From the NCBI RefSeq assembly GCF_000243255.1, contig NZ_CM001436.1, positions 310,692-374,691 of the forward strand: a DNA stretch of 64,000 bases, read 5' to 3'. Positions 42,341 to 51,974 of this stretch are shown here, one piece after another (the stretch's first letter is position 1; every line of letters begins with the position of its first letter). The DNA comes from Methanoplanus limicola DSM 2279. Its GTDB lineage: Archaea; Halobacteriota; Methanomicrobia; Methanomicrobiales; Methanomicrobiaceae. A program made the translations under genes and the position numbers. The notes under the pieces are model-generated. The model did not search any database. It was not told the origin of the DNA and was given only the letters and a program-made list of their open reading frames with translations.

Positions 42341-43153
42341 ATGCCGGAGATCGGAGTAATAGGTACCGGAAGCATGGGGAAGATGCTAATCCGAAGTTTT
42401 ATTAAAAGCAGAGTCCTGAAACCAGGAGAGATAACCGCGTCAAACAGAACAGAAGAAAAACTTCTGATGATTGCAGAAGAGACAGGTATCAAAAAGGCAT
42501 CATCAAACAGAGCAGCGGTCAGAGATTCTGATATAATATTCCTCTGCGTTGTCCCGGATAAGGCAGAAGAAGTAATCTCTGAGATCAGAGATTGTCTGAC
42601 GGAAGGAAAAATCCTCGTCTCGGCAGTCACAGATCTCTCTACCGGAAAGATGACCGAATGGATTGGAAGAACCACCCCGGTAGCAAGGGTTATTCCGTCA
42701 GTCACATCAAACAGACTTTCCGGTGTATCAGTGCTGTCATTTGACGGTATTTTAGATGACAGTAAAAAAGAGGAGATAACAAAGCTTTTCAGCGCAATTT
42801 CAAAGCCGGTAACTGTCCCGGAGTCAGAGATCTCCGCCTACTCCGATATCGCAAGTTCATCTCCTGCATTCATTGCCGGAATTATGAAGGAATTTTCCGC
42901 TGCTGCCGTAAGATATTACGGCCTCGAACAGGATACTGCGGATATGGCTGTAAGAGAAGCATTTACCGGGACTGCAAAACTTATTGAATATGATTACAGC
43001 ACATTTGACAGCCTTATTGCAGATGTTGCAACAGAAGGCGGCATTACCGGAGAAGGGATAAGAATTATCAGAGAAAATGCCGGAGAACTCTTCTCTGCCA
43101 TGTTAAAAGAGACAGATAAAAAACATAAACTGATCTCAGAGAAATTCCGCTGA
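42341..43153 (+). CDS. ProC-like NADP-dependent pyrroline-5-carboxylate reductase family protein
   Basis: A 270-residue protein with N-terminal Rossmann fold I-G-V-I-G-T-G-S-M-G-K-M-L, A-S-N-R-T-E-E-K and F-L-C-V-V-P-D-K. The C-terminal helical domain has A-S-S-S-P-A-F-I-A-G-I-M and A-F-T-G-T-A-K-L-I. This resembles ProC, which reduces pyrroline-5-carboxylate to proline. The C-terminal family signature normally containing a G-x-T-x-A-G motif is weak (T-E-G-G-I-T-G-E-G), so a related reductase with another substrate is possible. It is not in an operon with proline genes. Confidence 0.7.
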   Translation: MPEIGVIGTGSMGKMLIRSFIKSRVLKPGEITASNRTEEKLLMIAEETGIKKASSNRAAVRDSDIIFLCVVPDKAEEVISEIRDCLTEGKILVSAVTDLSTGKMTEWIGRTTPVARVIPSVTSNRLSGVSVLSFDGILDDSKKEEITKLFSAISKPVTVPESEISAYSDIASSSPAFIAGIMKEFSAAAVRYYGLEQDTADMAVREAFTGTAKLIEYDYSTFDSLIADVATEGGITGEGIRIIRENAGELFSAMLKETDKKHKLISEKFR

Positions 43154-43314
43154 AAACAAATTTTCCGGCAGGCAGGATTAACTTTTGCTAATCTGCCGGC
43201 AGATAAAAAAAGACCGGAATTTCTTCACCACACGATTGTTGTTTTTTTCGCAACAAACCATATATCTGTCATTAAAATAAGATGTTTAGAGAATAAATTG
43301 CAGGTGAAACGCAT

Positions 43315-45546
43315 TTGAAATCACCCTTTAAAATATTAGCAGACTTCATAATAGCACGGCCAAAGATAGTCGCCATTGCAGTCATAATCTGGTTTTTAAT
43401 TGCGGCATACGGCATGTCGCTTATTTATATGAAAACCGGCGATGACACTTACATCGATAAGGACACACCAAGAGGTGTAACCCTTGAAAATTACAAGGAG
43501 ATGTTCAGTTCATCGGCAATAATGCTCATCTATGAATCAGATGACGTCCTTGATCCCAAAAACCTGGAGTATATGGAAGAACTCCAGGATCAGACGGCAA
43601 AGGAGGACGGAGCAAGGAGCGTTGCCGGCATAACCGATATGATAAAGTCGGTCAATAACGGTGAAATGCCCACTTCAACAGCAGAAATTGACCGGATAAA
43701 GGATATGCTCCCGGCTGAGCTTCTTGAGAAGTATCTCCCCTCAAATACAATGACAATTGCCGTTGTAAATCTCGATACCGGAATTTCGGATGAAAAAGAA
43801 GAGGCGCTCCTGGACAATCTCAAAAGCCTTATAAAAATATCAGGGATGCCGCCCGACATGACAGTCACAGTCAGCGGAAATCCGGCATTCAGCCAGCAGA
43901 TGGGTGAGGAGATGGGCAAGTCAACCGGAACTCTGATCTTTGCGGCTATGCTTCTGATGGTCGTCGCTGTCGGCATTTTATTTGCTCATGTCAGCTACAG
44001 GTTCCTTCCGGTAGGTGTGGTATTTACAGGACTGATAAGTACATTCGGTGTGATGGGACTGACCAACATCCCTATCAGTATGGTGGTGATAGCCGCATTT
44101 CCGGTGCTGATAGGAATTGGTATTGACTATGCGATTCAGTTCCACTCGCGACTTGATGATGAGGTAAAAAACGGACTGGATGTTGAAGGAAGTGTCAGAA
44201 AGACCATAGAATATTCAGGTCCGTCCATACTCTATGCAATGATTGCAACATCACTTGGATTTATAGCGATGTATGTCTCCCCAATCCCAATGGTTGTTGA
44301 CTTCGGACTGACCTGCCTTATCGGAGTTATATGCTGTTATCTGGCTGCACTTGTAATGGTGCCGACATTCGGCCTCCTTGTTGGGTATAAAGCCAAAGAA
44401 GCCAGGAACAGTTCAGCAGAGAAAAAGATGGAGCAGTATGACAGTTTCCTTGGAAACCTCTCACATAAAATTGCCAAAAGTCCGCTCTATATCCTTCTTA
44501 TTCTCGGATTCATAGCAATTATCGGCATCCAGCTTGACAATGAAGTTCCGATAAGCTTTGACGAACAGACCTTTGTACCTCCGGATATGCCGGCAGTCGT
44601 TGACATGAAGAAAGTCACAAGGACGATGGGATCAACCGATACCCTGACTGTAATGGTCAGAGGTGACGATGTATTAAATCCTGATGTTATTGAATGGATA
44701 GATAATTTCGGGGAGTATGAGATCAGTTCAAGAAATGAGATCACCGGAGTCACGAGCATTGCAACCCTTATTAAGAATTCAAACGGGGGCATAATTCCGT
44801 CAAGTGAGGCTGAAATTACTGAAATAGTCAGTTCAATTCCTGAATCTGAAAAAAGCCCGTATATCAATGGCCGGATGACAACAGTATTACAGTTCAGCAT
44901 GCTGGACCTCGAAGCAGATCCTGCCGAATCACTGATCAATAATGTCAGACGGGATCTAACATGGAACTATCCTCCGCCCGGCATTGACGCTGTACTCACA
45001 GGTTCTTCGGAGATGGGCGTATCTCTCATAAAATCGATCAATGACGGAAAGGCACAGATGACATATCTCGGATTTTTACTGATATTTGTCTGGCTGATAT
45101 TCATATACCGCAGAGTAACGGCAGTAACTCCAATCATTCCGATAATTATGATTGTCGGGTGGAATGGTGCAATCATGTACGGGCTTGGCATTGACTACAC
45201 TCCGATGACGGCAGTTTTAGGTTCAATGACGATAGGGGTTGCATCTGAATATACCATTCTCATTATGGAGAGGTATATGGAAGAGAGAAAGAACGGGAAA
45301 GATAAACTTGAAGCCATACGCATAGGGGTTCAGAAGATTGGTACTGCGATTACAGTATCCGGAATGACGACAGTCTTTGGATTCTCTGCACTTCTGCTCT
45401 CAGGCTTTAATATTATCAAGAATTTCGGAATGGTGACTGTAATTACGGTTGGGTTCTCCCTTATCGGGGCAATTGTAGTTATGCCTGCTGTCCTTTCAAT
45501 AATGGGCAAATTTGAGAAGCCGTACAGGGACGATGAAATGCTGTGA
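43315..45546 (+). CDS. MMPL/RND family exporter (HAE3-like)
   Basis: 743 residues with 12 predicted transmembrane helices in two halves. Each half begins with a transmembrane helix and a large extracytoplasmic loop, then five helices. The halves carry I-G-I-G-I-D-Y-A-I-Q-F and I-G-V-A-S-E-Y-T-I-L-I, the repeated family signature. The start is TTG 43315 with AGGTGA eight bases upstream. Archaeal hydrophobe/amphiphile efflux-3 transporters have this size. Its substrate, perhaps a lipid or hopanoid-like compound, is unknown. Confidence 0.9.
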   Translation: MKSPFKILADFIIARPKIVAIAVIIWFLIAAYGMSLIYMKTGDDTYIDKDTPRGVTLENYKEMFSSSAIMLIYESDDVLDPKNLEYMEELQDQTAKEDGARSVAGITDMIKSVNNGEMPTSTAEIDRIKDMLPAELLEKYLPSNTMTIAVVNLDTGISDEKEEALLDNLKSLIKISGMPPDMTVTVSGNPAFSQQMGEEMGKSTGTLIFAAMLLMVVAVGILFAHVSYRFLPVGVVFTGLISTFGVMGLTNIPISMVVIAAFPVLIGIGIDYAIQFHSRLDDEVKNGLDVEGSVRKTIEYSGPSILYAMIATSLGFIAMYVSPIPMVVDFGLTCLIGVICCYLAALVMVPTFGLLVGYKAKEARNSSAEKKMEQYDSFLGNLSHKIAKSPLYILLILGFIAIIGIQLDNEVPISFDEQTFVPPDMPAVVDMKKVTRTMGSTDTLTVMVRGDDVLNPDVIEWIDNFGEYEISSRNEITGVTSIATLIKNSNGGIIPSSEAEITEIVSSIPESEKSPYINGRMTTVLQFSMLDLEADPAESLINNVRRDLTWNYPPPGIDAVLTGSSEMGVSLIKSINDGKAQMTYLGFLLIFVWLIFIYRRVTAVTPIIPIIMIVGWNGAIMYGLGIDYTPMTAVLGSMTIGVASEYTILIMERYMEERKNGKDKLEAIRIGVQKIGTAITVSGMTTVFGFSALLLSGFNIIKNFGMVTVITVGFSLIGAIVVMPAVLSIMGKFEKPYRDDEML

Positions 45547-45713
45547 GGTGCTCACACAAACACCTGCTATTTTTCCGGAAGAAAAAAACAGAATGATAAC
45601 AGAATGATTTTTCAGTCCATAAAGAGATATTCAGTCTGAGAAGAAATATTGCCAAAAAACCAATGATAAATTTTTCTTCTTTTAAATTTAAAATGATAAT
45701 ATAGGTGGATGTT

Positions 45714-46745
45714 TTGGACTATCAGGACTATGGCAGGCGTGAGGTAACCCTTGTCCAGGCAGCAGGTGCACTGAACTCAAGGCTGTACCAGGTCAGCGTC
45801 ACAAATATGAGAATAGCTTTTGTGCCACAGGATTCAACCGGAGTTTCTCCCTTTTCATATTATCCGGACAATATTCTGGACTATAAATTATATGAGGACC
45901 CTTACGGCCATCCGGGAGTTGAGCTTGAAATTCTCTTTTCAAACGGCATATCCGATATAGTGCATATCTCATTTATGGAGAAATCTGAGAGGGATGAGAT
46001 ATTTTATGCAGTCAAGGCCACACTTGAAGGAATGCCGGATAAATTTGTGGAGATTATGCACAATGCTCAGAAAAAGGCAGAGAAGAAGGAGAATAAAAAG
46101 GCAGTCACAGGAAAATATTCAGACGAAATTTATGACAATAAAAAACCTGAAGATATAAATTCTGAATACAGGCATAATGCAGTGATGTCATTTCCGGAGA
46201 AGATAAAGGGATTTCTCCTGAATCCGGCTGACACATTTTACAGAGCATCAGCAGATTCATTCAGTGACGCCTTCATCTTTGCACTTGTGATGCTGGGGCT
46301 GTCTGCTGTGATTAACATAATTGTGCTCATATTCATCGGACCGGGAATTGCACCTGACGGTTCGGTTTATGCCACCTTAAAAAACATGCCCGCCGGAGAT
46401 AATGTCCTGTTAATCATTGAATTTTTCGTCCTTATGCTCCTCCTGCTGCTGATATACGGCCTTTTGGTATTTGTATTCTCTAAAATACTTGGTACTGATT
46501 TAATGGCTGATGAGTCATATGTGACGACATTTTATTCAGCAGCGCCACTTGGGACAGTTGGCTTAATACCAGTCTTCGGTCTGCTGATAGCGCCCATATG
46601 GATGATTTTCCTGCAGTTTACAGGATACAGTGAAGGGCACGGATGTGAAACTGCAAAATCAGCAGTCTGTGCAGTCATTCCTGCGGTGATAATGGCCCTG
46701 ATAATATATTATGTAATATTCTCCGGTGAGGTGGCATTCATATGA
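45714..46745 (+). CDS. Yip1-domain membrane protein with PH-like N-terminus
   Basis: The N-terminal 120 residues resemble a PH-type domain (R-I-A-F-V-P-Q-D and I-L-F-S-N-G-I-S-D). A charged linker follows, then a Yip1-like membrane domain of five helices with L-N-P-A-D-T-F-Y and a central P-I-F-G-L-L. A GTG at 45705 adds three residues, but AGGTGG sits five bases before TTG 45714, which I prefer. It overlaps the next gene by four bases. Confidence 0.75.
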   Translation: MDYQDYGRREVTLVQAAGALNSRLYQVSVTNMRIAFVPQDSTGVSPFSYYPDNILDYKLYEDPYGHPGVELEILFSNGISDIVHISFMEKSERDEIFYAVKATLEGMPDKFVEIMHNAQKKAEKKENKKAVTGKYSDEIYDNKKPEDINSEYRHNAVMSFPEKIKGFLLNPADTFYRASADSFSDAFIFALVMLGLSAVINIIVLIFIGPGIAPDGSVYATLKNMPAGDNVLLIIEFFVLMLLLLLIYGLLVFVFSKILGTDLMADESYVTTFYSAAPLGTVGLIPVFGLLIAPIWMIFLQFTGYSEGHGCETAKSAVCAVIPAVIMALIIYYVIFSGEVAFI

Positions 46746-47389
46746 GATATAAAAGAATATCATTAATCTTCTTCCTGACAGCACTGATGCTGCTGACCAT
46801 TGCTGCTCCGGCAAGTGCTGAGGCAGATCCTGAATTTGACTGGGATATATACAGGGTGGACACCTCAAAGTGGCAGGATTATCCGGATTATGCAAAGTAC
46901 AGCGGAATAGTCTATGAAGTCCGATTCTATGATATGAGTTCCGGAGCAATCATAGCCTACAACTGGGAATTCGGAGAGGACGACTGGTGGGGATCAAATG
47001 AGGAAAATCCTGTAAAAGTATTCACTGAAGAGGAGGTGCAGGATGATGCTTATTCAATAGAGGTAAAGCTCACTGTGACAGACAGTTCAGGTGTTCCTTA
47101 TTTTATCACCAAGCAGGTTTACCTGGAGGAAGGAGGGTTTAACCTTAAGGAGATATACGAACTTACACCGGAACCAACACAGGCTCCGACACCGGTGCCG
47201 ACAGCTGCCACGCCAACTCCTGTTCCAACACAAATTCCGACACCAACACCTGAACCTACACCGGCAGCGTCCCACGTGATCGGGCTGCCCGGAATTTCAG
47301 GCGAACTGAATAAACTTCAGACCTGCTCTACAGATTATATCGGGCTTATAAAAGAGATATTCAGAAAAATAGGGATTGTGAAGGATTAA
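46742..47389 (+). CDS. Secreted PKD-like domain protein with T/P-rich linker
   Basis: The 215-residue protein has a signal peptide ending near A-S-A, a PKD-like beta domain (about 30-130) with D-T-S-K-W-Q-D and Y-N-W-E-F-G-E-D-D-W-W-G, and then a linker of repeated T-P-x-P-T elements (about 140-175). The final 40 residues lack a clear hydrophobic anchor. It overlaps the Yip1 gene (ATGA) and so likely forms a two-gene operon. Probably a surface protein. Confidence 0.7.
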   Translation: MRYKRISLIFFLTALMLLTIAAPASAEADPEFDWDIYRVDTSKWQDYPDYAKYSGIVYEVRFYDMSSGAIIAYNWEFGEDDWWGSNEENPVKVFTEEEVQDDAYSIEVKLTVTDSSGVPYFITKQVYLEEGGFNLKEIYELTPEPTQAPTPVPTAATPTPVPTQIPTPTPEPTPAASHVIGLPGISGELNKLQTCSTDYIGLIKEIFRKIGIVKD

Positions 47390-47597
47390 TCCCATACGCC
47401 GGACAGGAGGATTTTCCAGGAGAACAGAAAGATTATTTCAGAGGGACAAATAGAGAGGAGCCGTGAAGGGAAATTCTCAGTTGCCGGCCGGAGATTTACA
47501 AAAAAATTTCCAGCCTTCAGAATCCAGCCTCAAAAAGATGAAAACTCTTCATGAAATATACTGACTCTGAAAAACCCACATAATAAAGAGATTAGTG

Positions 47598-49037
47598 ATG
47601 AATAGCATAAATCAAATGAGGGAATCCCGGCTAAAGGATCTGATCTCCCTTGGTGAAGGGTTCACAACAGAATTCAAGAGAGCCAGTACATCAAACCTTG
47701 GCCGGGAAATTTGTGCATTTGCCAATGCTACAGGAGGGGTTATTCTTATTGGTGTATCGGATTCCGGTGATATTATCGGGGTACCCGATCATAACCGGCT
47801 CAAATCAGAAGTCCAGACAACTGCACGTTCCGCAGAACCACCAATCGCTGTTGAAATTGAAAGTCTCGGAGACGTTCTTTCTGTGACAGTGCCTGCACAG
47901 CATAGCAAACCATACTCTTTTGCCGGGAGATTCTATATTCGCGAAGGGGCAAGCTCACAGCAGATGTCCCGGAATGAAATTCGTGAATTCTTCTACAGCG
48001 AAGGCCTGATCCACTTTGATGAGACACCCTGCGATCGCTTTGATATTAACAGCGATCTTAACATGGCAGTATGGGACCGTTTTGTCAGAAGGGCAAAGCT
48101 TCCCGAAGAGATTGATATGTACTCCACTCTTCAAAACCTCCACCTGATCAGGAATAACCGGATGACTCATGCCGGTGCATGGCTTCTCGCCGAAGACATA
48201 ACCTCCATAAATATAAGTGCAACAGTTACATGCGCACTCTTTCGTGGTTCAGACAAAGTCCATATTCTTGACCGCAAGGAGTATAAAGGCGATCTTTATT
48301 CTATTTACGAAGACTGCATGGCATATTTCCAGTCAAAACTTAACACAGAACTTATCCCGACTGCAACAGGGCGTGATGAAAAACCTGAGCTTCCGGTCGA
48401 GGCGCTAAGAGAGGCACTTGTAAATGCTATAGTACACAGGGATTACAGATCAACTGCAAATATCCAGATATATATCTTTCAGGACAGGGTTGAGATCGTC
48501 ACACCCGGAGGCCTCCCCGCCGGAATGCGTGAGGAAGATCTTGGTTTTAAAAGTGTACCCAGAAATCCGCTTTTGTTTGGAATCTTCCAGCGGATGAACC
48601 TTGTAGAGCAGATAGGAAGCGGAATCCGCAGAATTCGCAGGATGTGCAGAGATTATGGAATTGCGGAGCCCGATATTGAAGTATCCGAATCCTGGGTAAC
48701 TGTTACATTCAGACGTCCGGTTCTCTCAGGTGAACAAAAATCTGAGGCAGAGTCAGGGGCAGAGTCAGGGGCAGAGTCAGGGGCAGAGTCAGGGGCAGAG
48801 TCAATGGGATACCATATACTCAGAATGCTTTATGATAAACCAATCTCTAAATCAGCTATATCAAAAAGACTGGGACAGAAAACAGTAACGGGCCGTCTCA
48901 ACAGGGTTATCCGCCAGTTGCTGGCCGATGAATATATAGAATATACAGTGCCTGAAAAACCAAAAAGCAGAATTCAGCAGTACAGGCTTACAGAAAAGGG
49001 AAAAGAAAAGCTGGGCAGAGAGAATCAGAACAGATAA
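47598..49037 (+). CDS. AlbA_2 (Schlafen-like) regulator with AESG repeat
   Basis: 479 residues from ATG 47598; the GTG three bases earlier is an alternative. The AlbA_2 domain (about 15-120) has F-T-T-E-F-K-R-A, F-A-N-A-T-G-G-V-I-L-I-G-V and Y-I-R-E-G-A-S-S-Q-Q-M. The middle holds a GHKL-like region with E-A-L-R-E-A-L-V-N-A-I-V-H-R-D-Y-R and G-S-G-I-R-R-I. A short A-E-S-G tandem repeat follows, then a winged-helix end (I-S-K-S-A-I-S-K-R-L-G). The third family member in the window. Confidence 0.85.
   Translation: MNSINQMRESRLKDLISLGEGFTTEFKRASTSNLGREICAFANATGGVILIGVSDSGDIIGVPDHNRLKSEVQTTARSAEPPIAVEIESLGDVLSVTVPAQHSKPYSFAGRFYIREGASSQQMSRNEIREFFYSEGLIHFDETPCDRFDINSDLNMAVWDRFVRRAKLPEEIDMYSTLQNLHLIRNNRMTHAGAWLLAEDITSINISATVTCALFRGSDKVHILDRKEYKGDLYSIYEDCMAYFQSKLNTELIPTATGRDEKPELPVEALREALVNAIVHRDYRSTANIQIYIFQDRVEIVTPGGLPAGMREEDLGFKSVPRNPLLFGIFQRMNLVEQIGSGIRRIRRMCRDYGIAEPDIEVSESWVTVTFRRPVLSGEQKSEAESGAESGAESGAESGAESMGYHILRMLYDKPISKSAISKRLGQKTVTGRLNRVIRQLLADEYIEYTVPEKPKSRIQQYRLTEKGKEKLGRENQNR
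48747..48806 (+). repeat. 12-base tandem repeat (AESG) in the AlbA_2 gene
   Basis: Four perfect copies of GCAGAGTCAGGG plus a fifth partial copy, in frame. It forms a flexible spacer between the GHKL-like domain and the winged helix. Slippage would change the length by whole tetrapeptides. Confidence 0.9.
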
Positions 49038-49130
49038 CAGACATGATAAGGCTGTACCTCAGACTATACTGACGCAGATTCCGGTATTCACTCCAAAACA
49101 ATTTTAATCAGATAAACCAGATAATATTTA

Positions 49131-50369
49131 ATGTCTCTCTATAACCGGGAAACCGGAGCATTACTCTCAGAGGTTGAAAGAGAGCTTATATTCAGTGACA
49201 GGTATGCAGACACCGGTTATGTCAGCTACCTGAAAAAAGGCGGCAGTTATTTTGAATTAAGACCGTCACCGTTCCTTGAAAATAAAAAAACCTCAATATA
49301 CTGCTCCGGAGACGCAGCACCACCGCCGGAGAAAATATTCATATCAGCAGATGTCATAGCTGAGGATAAGATCAGTTCATCATCAGACAGTCCTGTCAGA
49401 TCAATAAAGACAATTGGCGGCTGGAAACCATTCGATCCGACACCACTTGCAGAGAAGAGAAAAATAATGGACCATGAGGAGATCCTGTATTACTTCTCAG
49501 AAATATTCAGAGGCGAAGAGGAGCTTGTAAATGAGATAGCCACCTGTTCCATATTGTATTCCTTCTCCTCACCAAAACAGTCAGATCTCTACGGCGGAGT
49601 CAGTACAGCAGTTCTCGGAAGGAAATACCAGTGGGAGAATTTTAAATTTCCTCTAAGAGTAATTCCGGCTGAGATGAAGCGTATGGACTCTTATTACTAC
49701 TACTATATCTCAGAGAGAGAAAAGAAAATCAGCAGAGTTAAAGGAGGAGAGAGAAGCTTTGCCATACTAAAGCCTGAAAAATCAGTCTCTGATCTTCCCG
49801 TTGTTCTGGATGAGACCGAAGGGGCGGACTTCCGGAAGGACTACAGGGAAAGACTGAACGAATCTGCTGAAATAATCACCCCGTACATCCTCGATTCCCT
49901 CTTACTAAAACCAAAATCAACAAAAAAAGTGCAGAAAGAGATTGCCGAACTTGTATATGAACTGAGCGAGGACTATAAGAAAGCAGGACGTGTTGCATAC
50001 AGACAGAACCTTGGCGATGCACTTCCCAGACTGTCATCAGCATATGCCAGATTCAGGCATAACTCAAAAGTCATCGGAGATGATGCAAAAACAGTATTCG
50101 GCCTCTGGCTTGATATGCATCACAGGGCCACAAAATACTACAGGACACCATTAAAAATTGCTGAAATCTACGAACTGAGTGGAGATGCAAGAAAGCTGTA
50201 CATTGACTTAAATGAGATATATGGTGCAGATTACAATATCCCTATAGAAGAGACATTTGAACTGACAACCCTTAACTATGAGGATTTCATGCTTTCAGTT
50301 GATACACTCTGCCAGAAGGGATTCTGCATCAGGGGCCGGGATTTTATCAGGCTTGTTGAGCAGTATTAA
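49131..50369 (+). CDS. Hypothetical protein with C-terminal winged-helix-like region
   Basis: 412 residues, soluble, no signal peptide, family not recognised. The central region is rich in tyrosine (M-D-S-Y-Y-Y-Y-Y-I-S). The C-terminal third is helical (E-I-A-E-L-V-Y-E-L-S-E-D-Y-K-K) and includes P-L-K-I-A-E-I-Y-E-L-S-G-D-A and G-F-C-I-R-G-R-D-F-I-R-L, which looks like a winged helix. A DNA-binding or DNA-processing role would be a guess. Monocistronic. Confidence 0.55.
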   Translation: MSLYNRETGALLSEVERELIFSDRYADTGYVSYLKKGGSYFELRPSPFLENKKTSIYCSGDAAPPPEKIFISADVIAEDKISSSSDSPVRSIKTIGGWKPFDPTPLAEKRKIMDHEEILYYFSEIFRGEEELVNEIATCSILYSFSSPKQSDLYGGVSTAVLGRKYQWENFKFPLRVIPAEMKRMDSYYYYYISEREKKISRVKGGERSFAILKPEKSVSDLPVVLDETEGADFRKDYRERLNESAEIITPYILDSLLLKPKSTKKVQKEIAELVYELSEDYKKAGRVAYRQNLGDALPRLSSAYARFRHNSKVIGDDAKTVFGLWLDMHHRATKYYRTPLKIAEIYELSGDARKLYIDLNEIYGADYNIPIEETFELTTLNYEDFMLSVDTLCQKGFCIRGRDFIRLVEQY

Positions 50370-50591
50370 CCGGAAATATAACCGGATTTCTGTTACATCA
50401 GGAAGAATGTAACTGCGTTTGGCAATATCAGAAGAGATGGTTAAATAACCATGCCCTGAAATTGCCTCATGAAGCACCTGTATCAGGCATCATCATTTTC
50501 ATCCATCATCTGCATGCAGACAGAATTGCCGGCAGATGGATGACTATTCAGGATAAAAGAAGAATCACACACAGACAGTAACAACCACAGA

Positions 50592-51863
50592 TCAGATATA
50601 ATATACACCAATTCTTACCTTTTTAAAGACTGTACTCCCAAGAACGTGCATAACATCCAAAACCTCGCCCTCATCAAACGCAGTCGAAATTCTTCTCTCA
50701 GGGTCAGGATTATCATCCCATGAGAGACCACTGAAGACAACCCCGTGAATATTCCTGAATACATTACCGCCATACCCGCCAGGTATAATTCTCTCAATCA
50801 GATCACTTTCTGCCGCACCCGATGAGACAATGTCCCTCTTAGCCAGCACACCAAATGCGAGCATAGTCTTGCCCCTGTACTCAGGCACATCTCCGGCAAA
50901 GAACCATTCCTTCCGGTTATCAGGATGATCAACACGCAGGCGGTTTTCAGGCTCATTGCCCTTAAGTGGACTCTTCTTAATTCTCCTGCCCGAAAATTCG
51001 CTCAAAATACCCCAGATTACAACACAGGCAATCCCGCTGAAATGCTTACCTCTCTCTTCTGCAAGGGCAAATATCTCCTCTGAAACTCCCTCAGCGGTGA
51101 TGCCCCTTACAGGATCGTCCGGAGTAATAGTAACAATCTCATTAAAACGCCCCCTGACACCTGCACTGTAACCGGAATAATAGCACACACCCGGACTGCT
51201 GCTCATCACGGTAAAATAGTCAGGCAGACCGCTCTCATCAGTCGGGAACCAGGCAATGGTATTTTTCAGGGTGACAAACTCCCCCATCCGAACCATCGCA
51301 TCCTCCTTACAGTCACCCATTGCACCAAGACCGAGTGAGTAATCGGCCCCCATAATATCCCGGGTGACGACATCAGATTCACAAATACGTGAATTCAGCA
51401 GATCCATAATACTGCCGGAGACGTGCATCTCCGGTTTTTTAGCGGAGATATGCTCAATCGTAAGGCTGTAACCCGGCCTCTTCTTCTGCCGGAGTGCCAT
51501 GTCCTCAATGATATTTAACCCGGAATTACACCTGAAATATTTTAGGGCAGAATACCGGTCATCAAAGATCCTGAAGACACCGTCAAGCCCGGATGTCTCT
51601 AAGACCTTCACCGGAAATTCAGAGACGGAATAGAGAACAAGATCACCACCTCTCTTCTTCATCTGCTTTTTTACAGAGAGAATTATCCTTATGCCACCGC
51701 TTGAGAGATAAGGCACACCAGCCATGCCAACCGCAATATTGCAGTCATCATCCTCCAGAACACTGCGGATATATTCACCAAAAACGCCTGCACCTTCACC
51801 GTCAAACCGTCCATGCGGAAGTACAGTCAGAATCCCCTCTTCCCTCTCAGAAATAATATCCAT
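50592..51863 (-). CDS. STAS-domain protein with an unassigned C-terminal domain
   Basis: 423 residues. Residues 1-110 form a STAS domain: G-R-F-D-G-E-G-A-G-V-F-G-E-Y and V-P-Y-L-S-S-G-G-I-R-I-I-L. The conserved serine after L-S would be the phosphorylation site in anti-sigma antagonist relatives. The remaining 300 residues are not recognised; they contain G-L-G-A-M-G-D-C and a late G-G-N-V-F-R-N-I-H-G-V-V-F. No kinase or phosphatase partner gene adjoins it. A STAS module fused to a large domain suggests a signalling role. Confidence 0.7.
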   Translation of the reverse strand: MDIISEREEGILTVLPHGRFDGEGAGVFGEYIRSVLEDDDCNIAVGMAGVPYLSSGGIRIILSVKKQMKKRGGDLVLYSVSEFPVKVLETSGLDGVFRIFDDRYSALKYFRCNSGLNIIEDMALRQKKRPGYSLTIEHISAKKPEMHVSGSIMDLLNSRICESDVVTRDIMGADYSLGLGAMGDCKEDAMVRMGEFVTLKNTIAWFPTDESGLPDYFTVMSSSPGVCYYSGYSAGVRGRFNEIVTITPDDPVRGITAEGVSEEIFALAEERGKHFSGIACVVIWGILSEFSGRRIKKSPLKGNEPENRLRVDHPDNRKEWFFAGDVPEYRGKTMLAFGVLAKRDIVSSGAAESDLIERIIPGGYGGNVFRNIHGVVFSGLSWDDNPDPERRISTAFDEGEVLDVMHVLGSTVFKKVRIGVYYI

Positions 51864-51974
51864 GAATTTCTCCTTAAAGAATAATTTGGAAGGATTTGTA
51901 TATATTCAGTCCGGTTACAGGAGGAGACAAAACATAACCATTAACCCGGAAAAATCAGAGAAGGGGGAAAAAAT

